Origin: Devosia beringensis
GTDB taxonomy: Bacteria; Pseudomonadota; Alphaproteobacteria; Rhizobiales; Devosiaceae
Direction: 5' to 3'
Assembly (NCBI RefSeq): GCF_014926585.1
Contig: NZ_CP045422.1
Coordinates: 2,131,001-2,195,000, forward strand
Length of the DNA stretch: 64,000 nt
The notes beneath the pieces were generated by a model. The model ran no database searches. It saw nothing but the letters and a program-made list of their open reading frames with translations, and had not been told where the DNA came from. This document shows, in pieces, positions 28,092 to 36,801 of this stretch (positions within the stretch are counted from its first letter, which is position 1; the number at the start of each line of letters is the position of its first letter). The position numbers and the translations under genes were made by a program.

Positions 28092-28151
28092 AGGCACAGA
28101 AGAGAACTACGTCTATATTAGTGCCTGAGTACCCGACGATAAGGCACAGAA
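28092..28151 (+). promoter_or_regulatory. Repeat cluster upstream of the HxlR gene
   Basis: AGGCACAGAA occurs at 28092-28101 and again exactly 50 bp later at 28142-28151, and the inverted core GTGCCT lies between them at 28121-28126. The spacing and mixed orientation look like binding sites of a dimeric regulator, plausibly HxlR itself. The second copy overlaps the ribosome-binding region. Confidence 0.45.
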
Positions 28152-28571
28152 ATGTCACTGCAAGACACCTCCAACCATTCCAACTGCACCGCCATGTCCG
28201 ATGTGCTCAACCGCATCGGCGACAAGTGGAGCGTCATGGTGGTGGGCATGCTGGGCCGCCAGGGCACGCTGCGCTTCAACGAGCTCAAACGCCTGATCAA
28301 TGGCGTCAGCCAGCGCATGCTGACCCTGACGCTGCGCAATCTCGAGCGCGATGGCCTCGTCACCCGCACCATTTATCCCGAAGTGCCGCCGCGCGTCGAA
28401 TATGGCCTGACCGAACTGGGCAAGACGCTGCAGCAGCCGATCAGCGCGCTGTGGGACTGGTCCTCGGAAAATCACAGCTCGATCATGGATGCCCGCGCCA
28501 TCTATGACGCGCGCAGCGAAGCGGTGGCGGCAGCGGCCGAGCCGCGCAAGGTCGCCTACGTCGGCAGCTAG
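28152..28571 (+). CDS. HxlR family winged-helix transcriptional regulator
   Basis: This 139-residue protein has the HxlR layout: a cysteine just before the domain (SNCTAMSDVLNRIGDKWSVM), a helix-turn-helix with RFNELKRLINGVSQRMLTLT, then LERDGLVTRTIYPEVPPRVE and YGLTELGKTL. HxlR regulators often sense aldehydes, quinones or redox change through the cysteine. The gene stops 3 nt before an AAC(3)-like acetyltransferase gene, so it probably regulates its own operon including that enzyme. Confidence 0.93.
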   Translation: MSLQDTSNHSNCTAMSDVLNRIGDKWSVMVVGMLGRQGTLRFNELKRLINGVSQRMLTLTLRNLERDGLVTRTIYPEVPPRVEYGLTELGKTLQQPISALWDWSSENHSSIMDARAIYDARSEAVAAAAEPRKVAYVGS

Positions 28572-28574
28572 GCC

Positions 28575-29351
28575 ATGTGGACACGGCAGGCGCTGGCGCA
28601 GCATGCCGCCGCGCTTGGTCTTGTGCCCGGCGACGCGATGCTGGTGCATGCCGGTTTGCGCTCGGTCGGTCCCATATTGGGCGGCCCGGATGCGCTGATC
28701 GGCGCCCTGGGTGACGCCATCGGGCCGGACGGCACGATCCTGGCCTATTGCGACTGGAACTATGACGACCGCGACCTGCCCGATCCGGCGCTGCGGGCGC
28801 ATGTGCCGCCGTTCGATCCGCTGGCGTCGCGCGCCACCCGCGACAATGGTGCCTTTCCCGAACTGCTGCGCACCACGCCCGGCGCGCGTCGCAGTGCCAG
28901 CCCCGGCGCCTCCTGCGCTGCTTTGGGCGGCAAGGCCGACTGGTTCGTGGCCGACCACGCCCTCGACTACGGCTATGGCCCGCAATCGCCCTTCGGCAAG
29001 CTGGTGGCGAGTGGTGGCAAGGTGCTGATGCTGGGCGCGCCGCTCGACACCATGACGCTGCTGCACCATGCCGAGCACCTGGCTGATATCGCGCATAAGC
29101 GCGTCCGCCGTTACCAGGCGCCCATCGTGGTGGACGGGCAGGTGGTCTGGCGCTGGTTCGAGGAATTCGACACCGCCAACCCGGTTGTCGCCGGGCTCGA
29201 GGATGACTATTTCGAGGGTCTGGTCGAGGATTTCCTCGCCACCGGGCAGGGCCGGCGGGGGCTGATCGGCCGGGCGCCGTCAGTGCTGGTGGCGGCCCCG
29301 GCGATCATGGATTTTGCGGTGGACTGGCTGGAGCGGCGCTTTCCCGGCTGA
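28575..29351 (+). CDS. AAC(3) family N-acetyltransferase
   Basis: This 258-residue protein resembles aminoglycoside 3-N-acetyltransferases of the AAC(3)/YokD family: GDAMLVHAGLRSVGPILGGP at the N-terminus, AYCDWNYDDRDLPDP, FPELLRTTPGARRSASPGAS, and MLGAPLDTMTLLHHAEHLA with the conserved H-A-E motif. Chromosomal homologues of this type often give little or no resistance, so a natural non-antibiotic substrate is possible. Composition matches neighbouring genes, giving no sign of recent transfer. It is tightly coupled to the HxlR gene (3-nt gap). Confidence 0.85.
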   Translation: MWTRQALAQHAAALGLVPGDAMLVHAGLRSVGPILGGPDALIGALGDAIGPDGTILAYCDWNYDDRDLPDPALRAHVPPFDPLASRATRDNGAFPELLRTTPGARRSASPGASCAALGGKADWFVADHALDYGYGPQSPFGKLVASGGKVLMLGAPLDTMTLLHHAEHLADIAHKRVRRYQAPIVVDGQVVWRWFEEFDTANPVVAGLEDDYFEGLVEDFLATGQGRRGLIGRAPSVLVAAPAIMDFAVDWLERRFPG

Positions 29352-29414
29352 GCGATCACACCGGGGCCGCATTCTGCGGCCAAGCCAGCATGGGTCCGTG
29401 CTAGAACCGGGACA

Positions 29415-30113
29415 ATGGAGACGCGTGCCGTGGCAGACAACTGGACTCTCAAGGGCGTGTCGCGGGCCGATGACCGCCCGGTGCCGGATGGTGACGCGCC
29501 GCTGGCCTTTGCCGGTTCGGCGCCGCCGCGGCCGCGCACCAGTTTTTTCAGCATCGCCGCCGCGGTCATCGCCCTGATCTCCCTGGGCGGCACGGCCTGG
29601 CTCTATGCCGAGACCCAGCGCGAGATCAAACGCGTTTCCACCGACATTGCCCAGATTCGGCTCAGCCTTGAACTCTTTGGCAAACAGCAGGCGGCGGTCG
29701 AGGGTGATGCTGTCGATACCAGCACCGACAGCAGCGCCGATGAACTGCAGGCGCTGGCCAATAGGCTGGCGCTTGTCGAGGCCAATCAGGCCAGCGCGAT
29801 ATCCGCAGCCACCAGCCTGCCGGCCCTGCCGGTCGGTGATGCTGCCGGCGGCGGCGCCGTCGCCACGGGCGATGACTGCCTGCCGGTGGGCACGCGCTTC
29901 ATGATGGCGGCCGGCGACAGCTATCCGGTCTGCGGCACCACCGGCACGGTGGCGATTGCCGCCGTCGACAATGGCTATGTGACGCTGTCGGATGGCACCA
30001 TCATCGCCCAGGGCGGCACGGTGGGCCTGCCGGGAACGCAGTGCATGCTCGGCGTCATGCCCAGCGAAAGCGATGGCCTCAGCGGCTTTGCCGAGGTGCG
30101 GGTCAGCTGCTGA
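29415..30113 (+). CDS. Single-pass membrane protein of unknown function
   Basis: The 232-residue product has a charged, proline-rich N-terminus, one membrane segment (FFSIAAAVIALISLGGTAWL), a coiled-coil-like stretch (ETQREIKRVSTDIAQIRLSL, ELQALANRLALVEANQ) and a C-terminal domain with four cysteines (DDCLPVG, YPVCGTTG, TQCMLG, VSC) that could form two disulfides in the periplasm. I do not recognise a family. A GTG at 29430 (GGAG 9 nt upstream) may be the true start. Confidence 0.75.
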   Translation: METRAVADNWTLKGVSRADDRPVPDGDAPLAFAGSAPPRPRTSFFSIAAAVIALISLGGTAWLYAETQREIKRVSTDIAQIRLSLELFGKQQAAVEGDAVDTSTDSSADELQALANRLALVEANQASAISAATSLPALPVGDAAGGGAVATGDDCLPVGTRFMMAAGDSYPVCGTTGTVAIAAVDNGYVTLSDGTIIAQGGTVGLPGTQCMLGVMPSESDGLSGFAEVRVSC

Positions 30114-30132
30114 CCGCCGTGTACGGCCTGGC

Positions 30133-31146
30133 CTAGCCCTTGGGCCGGGTAAACGGCACCGGGGCGGTCTTGCCGCTCATCACCATTGTCACCTGCTCGC
30201 CGCCACCGAACAGACTGCCCAGTCCGCCAAAGAGATTGCCGGCCGTCGCGCTGATGGCCTCGCCGCGCGCCTTGATGGCGACGGCCTCGGCCACCTTGCG
30301 CTCCTCGGCGGCCAGGCTATTGGCAAAGGCCTTTTCGTCGGCCGCCTGCTTTTCCACCAAAGCGGCCGTCTGGATCACGGCGGGGCACGGACCCATGGGG
30401 TTGAGCGCGCCATTGCCACCGGCATTGAAGATATATTGCCGCTCGCAGACGTCCCAGGCGGCCGGCTGCTTGTTCAGGTCGAACAGGTCATAGCCTTCCT
30501 TGATGTCCTTCCAGAAAGGCAGGTGCTGGTTGCTCGCCTCTTTGGCCAGGTTGGCGGCCGTCATCTTGAAGGGGAAGATCTGCAGCTGGAAGCTGGGATT
30601 GCCGCCTTTGAAGGTCTCGCGGGCCAAGGCATAGATTTCGGCAATGCCCTCATCGGTCATGGCGTAGCAGCCGCGCGACGAGCAGTCGCCATGCACCATG
30701 AGCTGGGAGCCGGTGCGGCCCATGACGCGGTCGAACTTGTTGGGAAAGCCGGTATTGAAGGCCAGGTAATAGTTGGACTTCGGATTCATCAGGCCGGGCG
30801 TGATGGTATAGAAGCCCTCCGGGCTCTGCCGGTCGCCTTCCTTGATCTTGGGGCCCAGATCGCCGGAAAAGGCGCAGATCTCATAGGTCTTGAACAGCTT
30901 GAACTGGCCACCGGAAGTGCGCTTCCAGACTTCGAGCACCTCTTCCTGCTTGAAGATGCGCACCATCATGGCTTCGCCGGGCTCCGAGCCCATGGCCTTG
31001 AGGGCGGCGACGACGCTGCTCTGCAGCGGCTGGTTGTGCCGGTTGTTGTTGGATTTGGGGAGAAAGCCGCCACAGGCGACCAAGCCGAACACGACCCAGA
31101 GCAGGATGATCGCGGAACACAGTTTGCGCAGAACGATGGCGGTCAC
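30133..31146 (-). CDS. L,D-transpeptidase family lipoprotein (YafK-like)
   Basis: This 337-residue protein has a lipoprotein signal with lipobox LVAC (Cys25) and a YkuD/L,D-transpeptidase domain. The active site is H151-G-D-C-S-S-R-G-C159, matching HxnSxGC. The motif set GDRQSPEGFYTI and NYYLAFNTGFPNKFD is typical of the YafK/ErfK branch, whose members can hydrolyse or form 3-3 or lipoprotein-peptidoglycan links. The start is GTG with a poor ribosome site. An 18-bp perfect palindrome lies 35 bp upstream. Confidence 0.9.
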   Translation of the reverse strand: MTAIVLRKLCSAIILLWVVFGLVACGGFLPKSNNNRHNQPLQSSVVAALKAMGSEPGEAMMVRIFKQEEVLEVWKRTSGGQFKLFKTYEICAFSGDLGPKIKEGDRQSPEGFYTITPGLMNPKSNYYLAFNTGFPNKFDRVMGRTGSQLMVHGDCSSRGCYAMTDEGIAEIYALARETFKGGNPSFQLQIFPFKMTAANLAKEASNQHLPFWKDIKEGYDLFDLNKQPAAWDVCERQYIFNAGGNGALNPMGPCPAVIQTAALVEKQAADEKAFANSLAAEERKVAEAVAIKARGEAISATAGNLFGGLGSLFGGGEQVTMVMSGKTAPVPFTRPKG

Positions 31147-31180
31147 GAGGGGCGGCCCACTTGCAGGAACAGACGCTGAT

Positions 31181-31198
31181 CCACTGATGCATCAGTGG
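31181..31198. promoter_or_regulatory. Perfect 18-bp palindrome CCACTGATGCATCAGTGG
   Basis: Both 9-bp halves are exact inverse copies with no spacer. It lies 35 bp upstream of the L,D-transpeptidase start, where a repressor could block transcription. No regulator gene is adjacent. Confidence 0.55.
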
Positions 31199-31331
31199 TT
31201 ACCCAAGCATGAGAATGGCTGGTGAACGAAGTGTTACCATGGCGATAAATCCCCTTCCAGCGGGCAAATATCACACAGATGTGTGACCCGCCCGCCGCAG
31301 GGGACCCTCGCCAAAGGCCTGGTCTGGAAGG

Positions 31332-32285
31332 CTAGAGCGCGGTGCCGATGGCCATGAACTTCTCGCGGCGCATTTCGCGGATTTCCAGCCGGCTCTTGCC
31401 GGCGAAGTCGGCAAGGAACTTTGCCAGCGCGTCGCGGGTGGCGTTCATCACCGTTTCGGGGTGGCGATGGGCGCCGCCGGTGGGCTCGGGGATGATGCCG
31501 TCGATCACGCCAAAGCCGAGCAGGTCGGCCGAGGTGATCTTCATATTGGTGGCCGCATCCTGGGCCCGGGCTGCGTCGCGCCACAGAATGGTGGCGCCGC
31601 CTTCGGGGGAAATCACCGAATAGATGGCGTGTTCGAGCATCAGCACGCGGCTGGCGGTGGCAATGGCGATGGCGCCGCCCGAGCCGCCTTCGCCGATGAC
31701 GATGGCGATATTGGGCACGCCCAGTTCGAGCGATTTCTCGGTGGAGCGGGCAATGGCCTCGGCCTGGCCACGCTCTTCAGCGCCGATGCCGGGATAGGCG
31801 CCGGCGGTATCGACCAGCGAGATCACCGGAATATTGAAGCGATCGGCCATTTCCATGATGCGGACGGCCTTGCGGTAGCCCTCGGGGCGGGCCATGCCGA
31901 AATTGTGCTTGAGCCGGGTTTCGGTGGAATTGCCCTTTTCCTGGCCGATCACGGCGACGGGCTGGCCATTGAAGCGGCCAAAGCCCGCCTGGATGGCGGA
32001 GTCTTCGGCAAACTTGCGGTCGCCGGCCATGGGCCGCCACTCGGTGATCAGCGTCTTGATATAGTCCGAGAAGTGCGGGCGCTGCGGATGGCGCGCCACC
32101 TGCGTCTTCTGCCAGGGCGTCAGCCGCTTGTAGATTTCGACCAGCGCCTCGTCGGCGCGGCTCGACAACCGGGAGACCTCCTCGTCAATGCTGACGGCCT
32201 GGTCGGCCGCGGCCATGGACTTGAGCTCGGCGATCTTGCCTTCAAGATCGGCTACCGGCTTTTCGAAATCGAGATAAGACTGCAT
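31332..32285 (-). CDS. accA: Acetyl-CoA carboxylase carboxyltransferase subunit alpha
   Basis: This 317-residue protein is full length for AccA. It starts with the helical YLDFEKPVADLEGKIAELKS, followed by the crotonase-like core with GMARPEGYRKAVRIMEMADR, VSLVDTAGAYPGIGAEERGQ, VIGEGGSGGAIAIATASRVL and EHAIYSVISPEGGATILWRD. With AccD it transfers the carboxyl group from biotin to acetyl-CoA, the first step of fatty-acid synthesis in the cytoplasm. It lies downstream of xerD on the same strand with a 173-bp gap. Confidence 0.99.
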   Translation of the reverse strand: MQSYLDFEKPVADLEGKIAELKSMAAADQAVSIDEEVSRLSSRADEALVEIYKRLTPWQKTQVARHPQRPHFSDYIKTLITEWRPMAGDRKFAEDSAIQAGFGRFNGQPVAVIGQEKGNSTETRLKHNFGMARPEGYRKAVRIMEMADRFNIPVISLVDTAGAYPGIGAEERGQAEAIARSTEKSLELGVPNIAIVIGEGGSGGAIAIATASRVLMLEHAIYSVISPEGGATILWRDAARAQDAATNMKITSADLLGFGVIDGIIPEPTGGAHRHPETVMNATRDALAKFLADFAGKSRLEIREMRREKFMAIGTAL

Positions 32286-32458
32286 TGCACCTGCCCGTTA
32301 GGGGTCGCATTGCTGGACCCGTGCATCAGGTCGCTGCTGTTGCGCCCTAAAGTGGCCGGAAAGTGACGATGGTGCAATGGCAAGTCAAGCGGAGTCACCG
32401 CGAAACCGCGTTGGTGGGTCTCAATGCTAACAGTCTGCTCACCGATTGAGGGGCTCTG

Positions 32459-33367
32459 TCAGGGCTGGTTGAGCGGGTGGTGGGTCTCCACCAGGGTACG
32501 CAGCTTCTCGTCGAGCACATGGGTATAGATCTGCGTGGTCGAGATATCGGCGTGGCCGAGCAGCATCTGCACGACGCGCAGATCGGCGCCGCCGGCCAGG
32601 AGATGGCTGGCAAAGGCATGCCGCAAGACGTGCGGCGCAACGCGGGCCGAACTGATGCCGGCCCGTCCGGCCAGACCCTTGAGATCGCGGGCAAAAACCT
32701 GGCGGCTGAGATAGCCCGCCGCGCCAGCGGCGGGGAACAGGAAGGGGCCCGGCTCGAGCGTTTTCAGATAGGTCTTGATGGCATCGCGGGCCCGGTCATT
32801 GAGCGGCACGATGCGCTCCTTGTTGCCCTTGCCGGTGACGGTGATGAAGCTGGTGTCGCGCATCACTGCGGCGCGGCGCAGGCTCACCAGTTCGGAAACG
32901 CGCATGCCGGTGGCGTAGAGCAGTTCGAGCAGCACATAAAGCCGCAGCGCGCCGGCCTCTTCGCCCGGCGTGCCCTCGGCATTGGCCGCGGCTTCGGCGC
33001 TGGTCAGCAGTTTTTCCACCTCGGCCACCGAGAGCACCTTGGGCAGTGCGCGGCGGCTCTTGGGGCTGGCCACGATACGGGTAGGGTCGTCGCCGCGCAG
33101 GTTGTCGGCGCAGAGGAATTGATGAAACTGGCGGATGGCCGACAGGCGCCGCGCGCTCGAGCTGGCGGCCAGGCCCTGGGCATAGAGCCCGTCGAGATAG
33201 GTGGTGACGTCCTGACGGTCGGCATTGAGGGCGGTCTGACCGCGGCGCGCCAGAAAATCGGCATAGTCGCTGAGGTCGCGGCGATAGGCGTCGATGGTGT
33301 TCTTGGCGGCGCCGCGTTCGGCGCTCATCATTTCGAGAAAGGCGCCGACCAGGTGGCTGGCGCTCAT
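32459..33367 (-). CDS. xerD: Site-specific tyrosine recombinase XerD
   Basis: This 302-residue protein has an N-terminal SAM-like core-binding domain ([20 protein letters not shown]) and the catalytic domain with [10 protein letters not shown] (Arg), [10 protein letters not shown] (Lys), [10 protein letters not shown] (His and Arg), [14 protein letters not shown] (His and Tyr nucleophile). It resolves chromosome dimers at dif together with XerC. I start at the ATG 33367, which overlaps the stop of the small upstream gene by 4 nt. It is a housekeeping gene, not a mobile-element integrase. Confidence 0.96.
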   Translation of the reverse strand: MSASHLVGAFLEMMSAERGAAKNTIDAYRRDLSDYADFLARRGQTALNADRQDVTTYLDGLYAQGLAASSSARRLSAIRQFHQFLCADNLRGDDPTRIVASPKSRRALPKVLSVAEVEKLLTSAEAAANAEGTPGEEAGALRLYVLLELLYATGMRVSELVSLRRAAVMRDTSFITVTGKGNKERIVPLNDRARDAIKTYLKTLEPGPFLFPAAGAAGYLSRQVFARDLKGLAGRAGISSARVAPHVLRHAFASHLLAGGADLRVVQMLLGHADISTTQIYTHVLDEKLRTLVETHHPLNQP

Positions 33368-33585
33368 TGCGGTGCGCTCGCAGGGGTGGCCTCGGTCGTG
33401 GCTGGTGCGGCCGGCGTGCTGCCGGGCAGAGCCGGCGCGCCGCCGCCCAGCAGGTCGCGGGTGGGGATGCGGATGGTCACTGGCTCGGGGGTCGGTTCGA
33501 CAAAGGCGACCAGAGCGAACATGCCGACGTAAACAAGCCCGGCCAGGAAGGCCAGGGTAATGATGAGTCGGATCAGGGTCGGCAT
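33364..33585 (-). CDS. Small single-span membrane protein upstream of xerD
   Basis: The 73-residue product has an N-terminal membrane segment (LIRLIITLAFLAGLVYVGMF) and a short proline/alanine-rich tail. It overlaps xerD by 4 nt (ATGA), so it is co-translated. Small membrane proteins occur at this spot in other Hyphomicrobiales, but I know of no function. The tail is low-complexity and carries little information. Confidence 0.75.
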   Translation of the reverse strand: MPTLIRLIITLAFLAGLVYVGMFALVAFVEPTPEPVTIRIPTRDLLGGGAPALPGSTPAAPATTEATPASAPQ

Positions 33586-33737
33586 CAGGGTCCACCAGTC
33601 GGCATTGGCATTGCAGCAATTGCATCAAACATGGGGGCAAATGGTTTCATTTCCGTAGGGATAAGGCAAGGATGCGCAAGTTCTTGACAGGAACGGCAGG
33701 GGCAGGTTGATAGCCCCCATATGAGGAGTGTCCCTGC

Positions 33738-34325
33738 GTGACCCGACCCGATCCGGCATTGCGGAAGGCCCGCGCCGAGGACCTTGCCGAGCGCCTGGCC
33801 GGTCGGCCCCTGGTGCTTGTGGGCATGATGGGCGCCGGCAAGACCACCGTGGGACGGCGCCTCGCCGCCCGGCTCAATCGCCCGTTTCTCGACAGCGACG
33901 AGGAGATCGAGAAGGCGGCGCAGATGAGCATTCCGGAAATTTTCGAGCAGCGCGGCGAGCCCGAATTCCGGGCCGGCGAAACCCGCGTGATTGCCCGCGT
34001 GCTCAAGACGCAGAATGTGGTCCTGGCCACCGGCGGCGGGGCCTTCGTGCATCCCGAGACCAGGGCGCTGGTCAAGGATGAGGCGATTTCGGTCTGGCTC
34101 AAGGCCGAGATCGATATCCTCTTCGAGCGCGTCTCGCGCCGCTCCAACCGCCCGCTGCTCAAGACGGCCAATCCGCGCGCCACGCTGCAGAAGCTGATCG
34201 ATGACCGCTACCCGATCTATGCCGAGGCCGATGTGACGGTGCTCAGCCGCGACGTACCGCAGGATGCGGTGGCGGCCGACGTGGTCGATGCGGTGCTGGC
34301 CTTTCTCAAGCAGCAGGACAAGTAA
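33738..34325 (+). CDS. aroK: Shikimate kinase
   Basis: This 195-residue protein has the P-loop GMMGAGKT (29-36), then LDSDEEIEKAAQMSIPEIFE with the shikimate-binding Asp, RAGETRVIARVL, and the conserved GGG in VVLATGGGAFV, with RRSNRPLL as lid. It phosphorylates shikimate in the shared aromatic amino-acid pathway. The GTG start has GAGGAG upstream. An N-terminal extension of ~20 residues before the P-loop strand is usual for alphaproteobacteria. Its TAA overlaps the aroB ATG by one base. Confidence 0.98.
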   Translation: MTRPDPALRKARAEDLAERLAGRPLVLVGMMGAGKTTVGRRLAARLNRPFLDSDEEIEKAAQMSIPEIFEQRGEPEFRAGETRVIARVLKTQNVVLATGGGAFVHPETRALVKDEAISVWLKAEIDILFERVSRRSNRPLLKTANPRATLQKLIDDRYPIYAEADVTVLSRDVPQDAVAADVVDAVLAFLKQQDK

Positions 34326-35440
34326 TGGCCGCCATTGCCCATAAAGTTCACGTCGCCCTGGGTGATCGTGCCTATGACATCCTGATCGGCCCGCACCTGC
34401 TCGACGATGCAGGCGCGATCCTCGCCGAACGCTTTCCCGGGCGGCGCTATGGCATCATCACCGATGACAATGTCGCGCTGGCGCAATTGCCGCGGCTGCT
34501 GGCCTCGCTCGACGCGGCCGGGCTCGCGCATAGCGAAATCGTCCTGCCGGCGGGCGAAGCCACCAAGTCCTGGGCCCATCTGGGCCAGGCGGTGGAAGGC
34601 ATTCTGGCCGCACGGCTGGAGCGCGGTGATCTGGTCATCGCCCTGGGCGGCGGGGTCATCGGCGACCTGGCTGGCTTTGCCGCCTCGATTGCCCGGCGCG
34701 GCATGGGCTTTGTGCAGATGCCCACCTCGCTTTTGGCCCAGGTCGATTCGTCGGTGGGCGGCAAAACCGGCATCAACTCGCCGCATGGCAAGAACCTGAT
34801 CGGCGCCTTTCACCAGCCAAAACTGGTACTGGCCGATCTGTCCACCCTCGATACGCTGTCGCCGCGCCAGTTCGCCGCCGGCTATGCCGAAGTGGTCAAA
34901 TATGGGCTGATCGACGACGCGGAATTCTTCTACTGGCTCGAGGCCAACCAGGCCGAGATCTTTGCCGGCGGCCCGGCAAGGGGCGAGGCCATTGCCCGCT
35001 GCTGCGCCCACAAGGCCCGCGTGGTGATCGAGGACGAGACCGAACAGGGTGTGCGGGCGCTGCTCAATCTGGGCCATACCTTCGGCCATGCCCTGGAAAA
35101 GGATACCGGCTTTTCCGACCGCCTGCTGCATGGCGAGGGCGTGGCCATCGGCATGGTGCTGGCGCATGGCTTTTCCACCACCCTCGGGCTGGCGCCCGGG
35201 CAGGACACCGGCCGCATTGTGTCGCACTTGCAAAAGGCGGGTCTGCCCACCACCTTGGGCGATATTCCGGGTGTGCTGGGATCGACCGACAATCTGATGG
35301 CGGCCATCGCCCAGGACAAGAAGGTCGTGCGCGGCGCGCTTACCTTCATCCTGACGCGGGGCATTGGCCGGGCGTTCATCGAGAAGAATGTGGCGCCCGA
35401 CGCGGTGCGGACATTCCTTGATCACCAGAGGTCCCCCTAG
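34325..35440 (+). CDS. aroB: 3-dehydroquinate synthase
   Basis: This 371-residue protein has the full AroB signature: NAD-binding GDLVIALGGGVIGDLAGFAA, FVQMPTSLLAQVDSSVGGKT, the catalytic/metal region FAAGYAEVVKYGLIDDAEFF, and LLNLGHTFGHALE with a zinc-binding histidine. It converts DAHP to 3-dehydroquinate using NAD and zinc. It is translationally coupled to aroK (1-nt overlap) and is followed after 3 nt by a CorC-like membrane protein gene. Confidence 0.98.
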   Translation: MAAIAHKVHVALGDRAYDILIGPHLLDDAGAILAERFPGRRYGIITDDNVALAQLPRLLASLDAAGLAHSEIVLPAGEATKSWAHLGQAVEGILAARLERGDLVIALGGGVIGDLAGFAASIARRGMGFVQMPTSLLAQVDSSVGGKTGINSPHGKNLIGAFHQPKLVLADLSTLDTLSPRQFAAGYAEVVKYGLIDDAEFFYWLEANQAEIFAGGPARGEAIARCCAHKARVVIEDETEQGVRALLNLGHTFGHALEKDTGFSDRLLHGEGVAIGMVLAHGFSTTLGLAPGQDTGRIVSHLQKAGLPTTLGDIPGVLGSTDNLMAAIAQDKKVVRGALTFILTRGIGRAFIEKNVAPDAVRTFLDHQRSP

Positions 35441-35443
35441 CCC

Positions 35444-36721
35444 ATGCTGTTGACTGCCCTTGCCATCGTCGCCCTCTTGGCAATGAGCTTTTTCTTTTCC
35501 GGTTCCGAGACGGCGCTGACCGCGGCATCCCGGGCCCGCATCCACCAGCTGGCCCGCAGTGGCGACAAGCGGGCGTTGACGGTGGAAAAGCTTACCAGCG
35601 AAAAGGAACGGCTGATCGGCGCCATCCTGCTGGGCAATAATGTCGTCAACATCCTGGCCTCGACCCTGGCGGCGAGCCTGCTGATCCAGATTTTCGGCGA
35701 GGCCGGCATTGTCTATGCCACCTTGGCCATGACGGCGGCGGTGGTGGTGTTTTCCGAGGTGATGCCCAAGACGCTGGCTCTGTCGCGGCCGGACAGCTTT
35801 GCGCTCTTTGTCGCGCCGGTCATCAATGTCATCGTGCTGGTCTTCTCCCCCGTGACCCTGGCGGTGCAATGGCTGGTGGCGGGCATGCTGCGTCTCGTCG
35901 GCGTCGATACGGATGCCGATGACGGCCGCTCGGGCCATGACGAGTTGCGCGGCACGGTGGATTTCCTGCGGGCCGAAGGCGATGTGATCAAGCATGATGC
36001 CGACATGCTGGGCGGCATTCTGGACCTGCGCGACCTCAAGGTCGCCGATGTCATGGTGCATCGCATGCAGATGCTGACGCTGGACAGTGCCCTGCCGCCG
36101 GCCGAACTGGTCGACCAGGTGCTGGCCAGCGCCTATACGCGCATTCCCGTCTATGAGGGCAGTCCGGACAATATCGTGGGCATGCTGCATGCCAAGGATG
36201 TGCTGCGGGCCGTGGCCAAGAGCCATGGCGATCTCTCGGCGGTGGACGTCCAGGCGATTGTCTACAAGCCCTGGTTCGTGCCGCAGTCGACCTCGGTGCA
36301 TTCCCAGCTCGCCCAGTTCCGCAAACGCCATGAGCATATGGCCATCGTGCTCAACGAATATGGCGCGGTAGAGGGCCTGGTGACGCTCGAGGACATCATC
36401 GAGGAAATCGTCGGCGAAATGTCGGACGAGCATGACGAGCCCGAAGACGAGATGATGAGCGGCATCAGCCGGCTGCCGGGCGGGGGCTTTGTGATCGATG
36501 CCAGCCTGCCGGTGCGCGACGTCAATCGCGCCATGGGCTGGCAGCTGCCCGATGATCGGGCCCATACGCTGGCCGGTGTGGTGATCGATGCCGCCAAGAT
36601 GATCCCGGCCGTGGGCCAGGAGGTCATCGCCCATGAATTCCACTTCAAGGTGCTCGAGCGTGACCGGCAGCGGGTCGCCCGCGTGCTGATCCGCCCCCTG
36701 ACTCCGGCCAGGGCCGGCTGA
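35444..36721 (+). CDS. CNNM/CorC (HlyC-CorC) family membrane protein with CBS domains
   Basis: This 425-residue protein has a DUF21/CNNM membrane part (LLTALAIVALLAMSFFFSGS plus further spans, with VLGNN-like ILLGNNVVNIL), a CBS pair (VADVMVHRMQMLTLDSALPP, HEHMAIVLNEYGAVEGLVTL, EDIIEEIVGE) and a C-terminal transporter-associated domain (GGFVIDASLPVRDVNRAMGW). Family members move or sense magnesium/cobalt, or aid membrane repair. Position directly behind aroB is conserved in Hyphomicrobiales. Confidence 0.93.
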   Translation: MLLTALAIVALLAMSFFFSGSETALTAASRARIHQLARSGDKRALTVEKLTSEKERLIGAILLGNNVVNILASTLAASLLIQIFGEAGIVYATLAMTAAVVVFSEVMPKTLALSRPDSFALFVAPVINVIVLVFSPVTLAVQWLVAGMLRLVGVDTDADDGRSGHDELRGTVDFLRAEGDVIKHDADMLGGILDLRDLKVADVMVHRMQMLTLDSALPPAELVDQVLASAYTRIPVYEGSPDNIVGMLHAKDVLRAVAKSHGDLSAVDVQAIVYKPWFVPQSTSVHSQLAQFRKRHEHMAIVLNEYGAVEGLVTLEDIIEEIVGEMSDEHDEPEDEMMSGISRLPGGGFVIDASLPVRDVNRAMGWQLPDDRAHTLAGVVIDAAKMIPAVGQEVIAHEFHFKVLERDRQRVARVLIRPLTPARAG

Positions 36722-36801
36722 CAGCGGCCCCCGTCAGCGGGCGGGTCAGCAGTTGCCGCTGAACGCCGCCGGCCGGCAGCGCATGATTTTGAGCGACAGT
36801 G

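Noticed and set aside
28575..29351. Recently acquired aminoglycoside resistance gene
   Set aside because: Base composition and codon use look like the neighbours, no mobile element is near, and chromosomal AAC(3)-like proteins are common.
32459..33367. Tyrosine recombinase as a sign of an integrated element
   Set aside because: Sequence and context match housekeeping XerD beside accA; no attachment repeats or cargo genes are present.
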